The notes under the pieces were generated by a model that saw nothing but the letters and a program-made list of their open reading frames with translations, ran no database searches and had not been told where the DNA came from. Of a stretch of DNA of 5,434 bases, positions 1 to 4,436 are shown one piece after another (positions within the stretch are counted from its first letter, which is position 1; every line of letters begins with the position of its first letter). A program made the translations under genes and the position numbers. This DNA comes from Syntrophorhabdaceae bacterium (GTDB taxonomy: Bacteria > Desulfobacterota > Syntrophorhabdia > Syntrophorhabdales > Syntrophorhabdaceae): contig JAOAHW010000101.1 in assembly GCA_026415015.1 (NCBI GenBank), forward strand, positions 1 through 5,434. The letters run 5' to 3'.

Positions 1-19
1 AGATGTGTATAAGAGACAG
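1..19. other. Synthetic Tn5 mosaic-end (Nextera) adapter left on the contig end
   Basis: The bases AGATGTGTATAAGAGACAG are identical over 19 of 19 positions to the mosaic-end sequence used in Tn5 tagmentation libraries. The mosaic end is an engineered hybrid of the outer and inner ends of Tn5 and is not expected in a natural genome, so this is untrimmed library sequence rather than a transposon. It interrupts tuf after codon 20. Base 19 (G) could be shared between adapter and genome, because it also completes a sensible Ile codon of EF-Tu on the minus strand. Confidence 0.97.
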
Positions 20-81
20 ATGTGTCCAATGGTACCTATGTTCACATGGGGTTTGGTTCTTTCAAACTTTTTCTTAGCCAT
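20..81 (-). CDS. tuf: Elongation factor Tu, N-terminal fragment (partial)
   Basis: EF-Tu is the GTPase that delivers aminoacyl-tRNA to the ribosomal A site in the cytoplasm. Only the first 20 codons plus two bases remain. They read MAKKKFERTKPHVNIGTIGH, the typical EF-Tu N-terminus running into the P-loop. The next codon starts AT, so the P-loop probably continues as GHIDHGKT rather than the commoner GHVDHGKT. The adapter at bases 1-19 ends the gene, so the truncation is technical. The ATG overlaps the end of fusA by 8 nt, and a GGAGGT ribosome-binding site lies 5 nt upstream, inside fusA. This is the standard fusA-tuf order of the str operon, and the tight overlap suggests translational coupling. 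Confidence 0.93.
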
Positions 82-2158
82 AGAGGACCTCCGTTTGTAT
101 TTTTTCTCTCTCTTTTAATATATTTTCAAAAATGCCCTGCGGAACAGGTGCGTAGTGGAAAAATTCCATTGTATGATTTCCTCTGCCCTGGGTTATAGAG
201 CGCAGGTTTGTTGTATATCCGAACATCTCTTCAAGGGGCACATATGCAGTGATGGTTTTATAGCCATTTCTGTCCCCTATCTCAGCGATCTTGCCCCTTC
301 TTGACGAAAGGTCCCCTACCACTGAACCGAGAAATTCATTGGGTGTGTTAACATCTACCTTCATTACAGGCTCAAGGAGTATGGGGTTAGATCTTTTAAT
401 ACCCTCTTTAACAGCAATAGAACCTGCGAGTTTAAAGGCAAGCTCTGATGAGTCTACCTCATGGTATGAACCATCAAGGAGTTCAACCTTTATATCTATC
501 ACAGGGTATCCAAGGACAACACCCTTTTCAAGGGCATCTCTTATACCTGCCTCCACACTGGATATGTATTCCTTAGGTATTGCACCGCCTATTATTTTAT
601 TCTCAAATATGAATCCCGTGCCTTCTGTAGGCGTTATATTTATTACAACATGGCCGTATTGACCCTTGCCACCTGACTGTTTTATATATTTCCCCACAGC
701 CTGAGAACTTTTTGTTATTGTCTCTCTGTAGGCAACCTGAGGTGGAGATGAGATCATCTCTATATTGTGCTCCCTCTTTGCCCTGTTCATTACTATATCA
801 AGATGGAGTTCTCCCATACCTGATAGAATCACCTCACCGGTTTCGCTATCGAGCCTCACATTTAAAGAAGGGTCTTCAATAGTGTATCTGTTAAAGACAA
901 GCCACATCTTTTTCAGATCGTCTTTTTTCTTTGGTGTTATAGCACATGACAGGACAGGTTGTGGTACCTCTATATTTTCATAAAGGATATCCTGCCCGGG
1001 CTGGCAGAGGGTATCACCTGTGGTGACACTTTTTAATCCCACAACAGCACATATATCACCTGATTCTACATACTTTATCTCTTCCCTTTTATTTGCATGG
1101 AGCCTTAAGACCCTTCCAATTCTCTCTGTTTTATCTTTTGAACTGTTAAGGACTGAATCACCAGCATTCAATGAACCAGAATATACCCTTATATAACTTA
1201 GATGGCCTACAAACGGGTCGTTCATAATCTTAAATACTATACCGCTGAATGGTTCTTCCTTAATGCCTTTTAGGAACCCTTCATTGCCATCAGATGTCCA
1301 GAATTTATAAGGTGAGATATCAAGTGGTGAAGGGAGGTAATCCACTATTGCATCAAGAAGGGCCTGGATGCCCTTGTTTTTGAAGGCAGAACCACATAGT
1401 ACTGGGATTATCTTACCTTTTAGTGTCCCCTCTCTTATAACACGCTTTATCTCATCTTCATCAATATTTTTGCCTTCAAGATAGCTCTCCATAAAACCAT
1501 CATCTATCTCTGAGAGCTTCTCAAACATCTCCTCTCTTGCCTGAATATATCTCTCCTTTAGAGCTTCAGGGATTTCTTTTATCACAGAATATGTAACACC
1601 GAGTCTGTCTCTATCATATACAACAGTCTCACCTCTTATTACATCTACAAACCCAATAAAATCATCATTCTTTTTTACAGGTATCTGGAGTATCAAAGGA
1701 TTTGCCTTTAATATCTCCTCTATCATCTCAACGCATCTTTCAAAATCTGCACCCGGTCTGTCCATCTTGTTTACGAATGCTATCCTCGGGACATTATACC
1801 TGTCTGCTTGACGCCAGACTGTCTCTGACTGGGGCTCGACACCCTCAACAGCAGAGAATAATGCCACAGCGCCATCTAAGACCCTAAGAGACCTCCCAAC
1901 CTCGAGCGTGAAATCAATGTGTCCAGGCGTGTCAATGATGTTTATCCTGTGGTCTCTCCAGAAACAGGTTGTAGCCGCGGCAGTAATTGTTATACCCCTT
2001 TCTTTTTCCTCTTCCATCCAGTCCATTGTTGCAGCGCCGTCATCTACCTCACCAATCCTGTTATTGACACCTGTATAAAAAAGTATACGCTCAGTGGCAG
2101 TTGTCTTTCCTGCATCTATGTGAGCCATTATACCTACGTTTCTGATAATTTTATTCAT
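74..2158 (-). CDS. fusA: Translation elongation factor G
   Basis: EF-G is a cytoplasmic ribosomal GTPase that drives tRNA-mRNA translocation and, in many bacteria, ribosome recycling with RRF. The 694-residue product has the full set of G motifs: P-loop AHIDAGKT (12-19), switch-I RGITI (54-58), DTPGH (76-80), NKMD (130-133) and GSA (256-258). Domain II covers roughly 300-390. The domain IV tip loops SGGKGQYGH (495-503) and GSYHEVDSSELAF (563-575) are present, with His566 matching the catalytically important His583 of E. coli. The start at 2158 is preferred because the product then begins MNKIIRNVGIMAHIDAGK and has an AGGTGG ribosome-binding site 10 nt upstream. The ATG at 2263 would add 35 residues read out of frame through rpsG. 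One oddity is Gly88 in EVGRSLRV, where most EF-Gs have Glu. I cannot tell from sequence alone whether this is a canonical or an spdEFG-type paralogue. Confidence 0.97.
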   Translation of the reverse strand: MNKIIRNVGIMAHIDAGKTTATERILFYTGVNNRIGEVDDGAATMDWMEEEKERGITITAAATTCFWRDHRINIIDTPGHIDFTLEVGRSLRVLDGAVALFSAVEGVEPQSETVWRQADRYNVPRIAFVNKMDRPGADFERCVEMIEEILKANPLILQIPVKKNDDFIGFVDVIRGETVVYDRDRLGVTYSVIKEIPEALKERYIQAREEMFEKLSEIDDGFMESYLEGKNIDEDEIKRVIREGTLKGKIIPVLCGSAFKNKGIQALLDAIVDYLPSPLDISPYKFWTSDGNEGFLKGIKEEPFSGIVFKIMNDPFVGHLSYIRVYSGSLNAGDSVLNSSKDKTERIGRVLRLHANKREEIKYVESGDICAVVGLKSVTTGDTLCQPGQDILYENIEVPQPVLSCAITPKKKDDLKKMWLVFNRYTIEDPSLNVRLDSETGEVILSGMGELHLDIVMNRAKREHNIEMISSPPQVAYRETITKSSQAVGKYIKQSGGKGQYGHVVINITPTEGTGFIFENKIIGGAIPKEYISSVEAGIRDALEKGVVLGYPVIDIKVELLDGSYHEVDSSELAFKLAGSIAVKEGIKRSNPILLEPVMKVDVNTPNEFLGSVVGDLSSRRGKIAEIGDRNGYKTITAYVPLEEMFGYTTNLRSITQGRGNHTMEFFHYAPVPQGIFENILKEREKIQTEVLYG
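87..92 (-). promoter_or_regulatory. Ribosome-binding site of tuf inside the end of fusA
   Basis: GGAGGT on the minus strand lies 5 nt before the tuf ATG (81-79) and within the last codons of fusA, whose stop is at 76-74. It supports the tuf start. It also means ribosomes finishing EF-G pass over the tuf initiation site. Confidence 0.8.
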
Positions 2159-2165
2159 ACTTTTT

Positions 2166-2636
2166 TTACCACCTGTAATGGGCAAAGGCCTTGTTTGCCT
2201 CAGCCATCTTATGTGTATCCTCTCTCTTTTTAACTGCACCGCCCTTGTTGTTATAGGCGTCAAGAATCTCTCCGGCGAGCCTCTCTATCATGGTCTTTTC
2301 TGACCTCTCCCTTGAATACCTTATAAGCCATCTTATGGAGAGTGACAGTTTTCTATTAAGCCTTACTTCTACAGGGACCTGATATGTTGCGCCACCTACC
2401 CTTCTTGCCTTAACCTCAAGTTCAGGTTTAATATTATCCATAGCCTTATGAAAAACCTTTAGGGGGTCTTCTTTTTGTCTGCTTTCAATAAGGTCAAAGG
2501 CACCATATACTATCTTCCTTGCTATGCTCTTTTTTCCATCCCACATAATACAATTTATCAGACGAGAAACCAGGAGGTCGTTATATTTTGAGTCAGGGAG
2601 TTTTTCTCTCTTTGATATATGTCCTTTTCTCGGCAT
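2166..2636 (-). CDS. rpsG: 30S ribosomal protein S7
   Basis: S7 is a primary binder of the 3' major domain of 16S rRNA. It nucleates the head of the small subunit and sits at the E site and mRNA exit. The 156-residue length is normal for the family. The product begins MPRKGHISKREKLPDSKYND and has the family segments GGATYQVPVEV, RWLIRYSRER and the C-terminal AHYRW. An AAGGAG ribosome-binding site at 2650-2645 lies 8 nt before the ATG and overlaps the rpsL stop codon. S7 is second in the operon, 12 nt after rpsL and 7 nt before fusA. In E. coli S7 represses the str operon by binding the longer rpsL-rpsG spacer. The 12-nt spacer here is too short for that structure, so any autoregulation must work differently (inference). 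Confidence 0.98.
   Translation of the reverse strand: MPRKGHISKREKLPDSKYNDLLVSRLINCIMWDGKKSIARKIVYGAFDLIESRQKEDPLKVFHKAMDNIKPELEVKARRVGGATYQVPVEVRLNRKLSLSIRWLIRYSRERSEKTMIERLAGEILDAYNNKGGAVKKREDTHKMAEANKAFAHYRW
2169..2174 (-). promoter_or_regulatory. Ribosome-binding site of fusA inside the end of rpsG
   Basis: AGGTGG on the minus strand overlaps the last Trp codon of rpsG and lies 10 nt before the fusA ATG at 2158. It decides the fusA start in favour of 2158 over the longer upstream frame. Its position suggests coupling of S7 and EF-G translation. Confidence 0.7.
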
Positions 2637-2648
2637 CCTTAGTACTCC

Positions 2649-3023
2649 TTATTGTTTTGGTCTCTTTGCACCATATTTTGACCTACTCTTCTTCCTGTTG
2701 GCTACACCGCTGGCATCAAGGGAGCCCCTTATTATGTGATAACGGACGCCAGGCAGGTCTTTTACCCTGCCTCCCCTTATTAAGACCACAGAGTGTTCCT
2801 GTAGATTATGACCAATGCCAGGGACATATGTTGTAACCTCTATCCCGTTTGTCAATCTTACACGGGCAACCTTACGTAAAGCTGAGTTGGGTTTCTTGGG
2901 TGTGGTTGTATACACCCTCACGCAGACCCCTCTTTTTTGAGGGCAACTTGTAAGAGCTGGTGAGGAACTCTTCTTTTTGACAATCTCTCTCCCCTGCCTG
3001 ACCAATTGATTAATAGTAGGCAT
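2649..3023 (-). CDS. rpsL: 30S ribosomal protein S12
   Basis: S12 lies at the decoding centre of the small subunit, where it affects tRNA selection accuracy and is the classical streptomycin-resistance target. The 124-residue product matches the family length and has the invariant segments TPKKPNSALRKVARVRL (41-57) and GGRVKDLPGVRYH (84-96). Lys43 and Lys88, the positions where resistance substitutions usually arise, are both wild type, so streptomycin sensitivity at S12 is predicted. Asp89 is the residue beta-methylthiolated by RimO in species that have it. Cys27 and Cys34 form the CPQKRGVC motif seen in many S12 proteins. The start is supported by a GGAGGT site at 3034-3029, 5 nt upstream. 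It is the first gene of the str operon and follows the promoter at 3104-3133. Confidence 0.98.
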   Translation of the reverse strand: MPTINQLVRQGREIVKKKSSSPALTSCPQKRGVCVRVYTTTPKKPNSALRKVARVRLTNGIEVTTYVPGIGHNLQEHSVVLIRGGRVKDLPGVRYHIIRGSLDASGVANRKKSRSKYGAKRPKQ

Positions 3024-3034
3024 TAAATACCTCC

Positions 3035-3066
3035 AAAAAAAATAATCCCTATAATTTTAAAGGGAT
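3035..3066 (-). terminator. Hairpin plus T-run in the rpsL leader, possible attenuator
   Basis: On the minus strand a 22-nt imperfect hairpin (3066-3045) has arms ATCCCT and AGGGAT, extended by A/T pairs with one mismatch and a 2-nt loop. Two bases (TA) and then eight consecutive T (3042-3035) follow, running directly into the rpsL ribosome-binding site. That is the layout of an intrinsic terminator placed between promoter and first gene. The stem is short and only half GC, so termination would be weak. It could act as an attenuator of ribosomal protein synthesis or merely shape the leader. Confidence 0.45.
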
Positions 3067-3103
3067 ATGTTATAAGCCAACTCTTGCGGCGAAAAACTTC
3101 GGT

Positions 3104-3133
3104 ATATTAAACGATTTTGCTGTTTTATGTCAA
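3104..3133 (-). promoter_or_regulatory. Sigma-70-type promoter of the str operon
   Basis: On the minus strand a perfect -35 hexamer TTGACA (3133-3128) is followed after 18 nt by TAATAT (3109-3104), one mismatch from the -10 consensus TATAAT. Transcription would begin near 3097, giving a leader of about 74 nt before the rpsL ATG. No other candidate of this quality lies between rpsL and the divergent marC gene. Confidence 0.75.
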
Positions 3134-3248
3134 GAGATTTTTGAATTTTAGAGCTAATAGAACAGTTAAAAGAGATAAAAATTTACCTCCTTTTCTCTTT
3201 CATATATTTATGCCAGCAGCCATGTGTCTTGTGTTTCAAATTTAACCC

Positions 3249-3276
3249 TTGAAAAAAGCATTGGATATATTAAAAT
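3249..3276 (+). promoter_or_regulatory. Putative promoter of marC placed for a leaderless transcript
   Basis: TTGAAA (3249-3254) is followed after 16 nt by TAAAAT (3271-3276). The marC ATG at 3284 begins 8 nt after the last base of the -10 element, exactly where transcription usually starts. No SD-like sequence lies in front of the ATG. The hexamers are decent, but AT-rich DNA gives such matches easily. Confidence 0.4.
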
Positions 3277-3283
3277 AGACACT

Positions 3284-3853
3284 ATGATTGACAAATTTCT
3301 TATGTCCTTTATACCCCTTTTTGTTGCCTTTGATGTTCTTGGCATATTACCCATTTACATAAAATTCACAGCCCACCTTGATACCAAGAAAAGAGGCAGG
3401 CAACTCAGGGATTCAATCCTTACATCATTTATTACAACCCTTCTCTTTGTTGTGATAGGTAATCAGGTCCTCCAGTATCTCGGTATTGCCATCAGGGATT
3501 TTTTTATTGCCGGTGGTATTGTCCTTTTTATTATAGCAGTTAAAGATATAATCATAGGTCACTCAGAACCTGTTATAGAGGATGATATGTTCGGTGTTGT
3601 CCCCCTTGGTGTGCCTTTGCTTGCAGGACCAGCTGTCCTTGCTACCTCTATTATCGTAAGAAATAATTACGGCTTTTATTTCTTTCTCATATCGCTTCTT
3701 ACCAACCTTATAATATGCTGGATAATCCTTAAGTTTTCGGAATTTATCCTGAAATACCTTGGTAAGAAGTTTATAGAGGCATTATCTAGGGTCTTTGCTC
3801 TTGTCATTGCCAGTATTGCTGTTATGTTTATAAGAAAAGGGCTTGCGGGTTAG
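3284..3853 (+). CDS. MarC-family (UPF0056) integral membrane protein
   Basis: The product is a very hydrophobic 189-residue inner-membrane protein with about six predicted membrane segments, near residues 4-26, 43-67, 72-91, 104-125, 130-156 and 166-184. The central segment VPLGVPLLAGPAVLATSIIV (106-125) carries the Pro- and Gly-rich signature of the MarC family (COG2095). The length suits the family (E. coli YhgN 197, MarC 221 residues). Despite the name, E. coli MarC was shown not to be a multidrug-resistance determinant, and the family's transported substrate is unknown. The ATG at 3284 is chosen because it opens directly into the first membrane helix (MIDKFLMSFIPLF). A GTG at 3224 would add 20 polar residues with no ribosome-binding site. 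The gene is divergent from the str operon and convergent with the small gene at 3862-4104. Confidence 0.9.
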   Translation: MIDKFLMSFIPLFVAFDVLGILPIYIKFTAHLDTKKRGRQLRDSILTSFITTLLFVVIGNQVLQYLGIAIRDFFIAGGIVLFIIAVKDIIIGHSEPVIEDDMFGVVPLGVPLLAGPAVLATSIIVRNNYGFYFFLISLLTNLIICWIILKFSEFILKYLGKKFIEALSRVFALVIASIAVMFIRKGLAG

Positions 3854-3861
3854 ACACATTC

Positions 3862-4104
3862 TTAATTTAGTATACAGTAACTTCCCGGTATTCTCTTCTT
3901 ACAAATAGGACAGATAGGCTCTATCATGGTATAAGTCTTGCCAAAGACATCTACATTTCTCAAGAATACACCTGGGGCATTATATATCTCTTTTTCGTCA
4001 AAGACCTTTCCACAATCACAGGTAGGGAGATGCTGGCGAAACAATTTCCCATGAAAGGCCTGTTGTGCATATCTATCTATTAAATTTCTCTCTTTCTCAG
4101 TCAT
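3862..4104 (-). CDS. Small cysteine-rich protein of unknown function, zinc-knuckle-like
   Basis: I do not recognise this 80-residue protein. It is soluble, with no signal peptide or membrane segment. Its cysteines fall in two clusters: C29-D-C31-G, then C65-P-I-C68, with a further C77 near the end and His25 just before the first pair. A CxCG knuckle about 33 residues before a CPxC pair resembles a zinc ribbon, so a structural metal site is likely (inference). The N-terminal 25 residues are charged and probably helical. The ATG has no ribosome-binding site but lies 7 nt past a good -10 hexamer, suggesting a leaderless mRNA. The stop is 8 bp from the marC stop, with no terminator hairpin between them. 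The coherent composition and cysteine spacing favour a real gene; it is not the reverse shadow of another frame. Confidence 0.75.
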   Translation of the reverse strand: MTEKERNLIDRYAQQAFHGKLFRQHLPTCDCGKVFDEKEIYNAPGVFLRNVDVFGKTYTMIEPICPICKKRIPGSYCILN

Positions 4105-4110
4105 ATATAA

Positions 4111-4139
4111 AATATAATTCAGCCCCCATTATTCTTCAA
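4111..4139 (-). promoter_or_regulatory. Putative promoter of the small cysteine-rich gene
   Basis: On the minus strand TTGAAG (4139-4134) is followed after 17 nt by TATATT (4116-4111). Six bases then separate it from the ATG at 4104, so the usual start position of transcription coincides with the A of the start codon. No SD is present upstream of the gene. Confidence 0.45.
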
Positions 4140-4168
4140 CCTTCAATATAGATATCGGCAATATTTTT

Positions 4169-4184
4169 AAAAAATTAATTTTTT
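4169..4184. repeat. 16-bp perfect AT palindrome next to the -35 element
   Basis: AAAAAATTAATTTTTT is its own reverse complement and ends one base before the TTGACA -35 hexamer (4186-4191). The A/T tracts could serve as an UP element for RNA polymerase alpha subunits, or as an operator for a dimeric regulator. In DNA of this composition a pure-AT palindrome could also be chance. Confidence 0.5.
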
Positions 4185-4185
4185 G

Positions 4186-4213
4186 TTGACATATGGAAAA
4201 TAAGCGATAAAAT
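4186..4213 (+). promoter_or_regulatory. Sigma-70-type promoter of the solute-binding protein gene
   Basis: A perfect TTGACA (4186-4191) is followed after 16 nt by TAAAAT (4208-4213), with A/T tracts directly upstream. The transcription start would be near 4220, giving a leader of about 217 nt before the ATG at 4437. That is long for a simple transporter gene and leaves room for leader regulation. Confidence 0.65.
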
Positions 4214-4353
4214 AATATTATTAGACACACAAACACTGAAGTAAAGGAGCATACCAAATCAATCATTCGACAAAATATCAAGATAACTCTTCTAAGAAGG
4301 GGTATCTACATAACATCCATAAAAGATATCGATTATTTCGTAGGGATAAAACA

Positions 4354-4378
4354 GGGCGCATCTTTATTTGCGCCTCTT
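4354..4378 (+). terminator. GC-rich hairpin with short T-rich tail in the leader
   Basis: GGCGCA (4355-4360) pairs perfectly with TGCGCC (4369-4374) across an 8-nt loop, with one possible G-T extension at the base, followed by TCTTT. It is the only GC-rich element in an AT-rich leader and lies about 60 nt before the solute-binding protein ATG. The tail is too interrupted for a strong terminator. An attenuator or mRNA-stabilising hairpin is the likelier role. Confidence 0.45.
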
Positions 4379-4436
4379 TACAGGATAAAATAATGTAACT
4401 GTAGGCAAAAGATTAATAAAAAATAAGGGGGGTTTT

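Larger units (their letters stand above)
4105..4436. other. 332-bp divergent intergenic region
   Basis: This stretch separates the small minus-strand gene from the solute-binding protein gene. It holds the small gene's promoter, an AT palindrome at 4169-4184, a strong plus-strand promoter at 4186-4213 and a leader of about 217 nt. The leader contains an SD without a start codon (4244-4249), a hairpin (4354-4375) and a start-stop ATGTAA (4393-4398). I see no tRNA, no insertion-sequence end and no riboswitch class I can name. One plus-strand frame is open from 4211 to the stop at 4391-4393, but it has no ATG, GTG, TTG or CTG. Confidence 0.7.

Noticed and set aside
1..19. A natural Tn5 or IS50 end at the left border
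   Set aside because: The sequence is the engineered mosaic end, which differs from both natural IS50 ends, and it sits exactly at the contig terminus with no transposase sequence.
291..662. Plus-strand open frame of 123 codons within fusA
   Set aside because: It lies entirely antisense to the highly conserved EF-G domains IV-V, and its translation has no recognisable motif. The same holds for the plus-strand frames at 765-983, 1702-1887 and 1919-2233.
2159..2263. A longer EF-G starting at 2263 with 35 extra residues
   Set aside because: The extension is rpsG read in another frame. The residues are unlike any EF-G, and a good ribosome-binding site supports 2158.
2637..2648. E. coli-type S7 translational repressor site between rpsL and rpsG
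   Set aside because: The spacer is only 12 nt and cannot form the required structure.
2524..2836. Two overlapping plus-strand frames opposite rpsG and rpsL
   Set aside because: Both are antisense shadows of ribosomal protein genes with no ribosome-binding site or plausible protein features.
3224..3283. GTG start adding 20 residues to the MarC protein
   Set aside because: No ribosome-binding site is present, the added residues are polar and unlike MarC N-termini, and the ATG at 3284 begins directly at the first membrane helix.
3850..3900. A bidirectional terminator between marC and the small gene
   Set aside because: The stops are 8 bp apart and no inverted repeat with a T-run is visible on either side.
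4220..4436. A known riboswitch (TPP, purine, guanidine, c-di-GMP) in the leader
   Set aside because: I could not find the conserved core sequences of these classes by eye, so no class is assigned.
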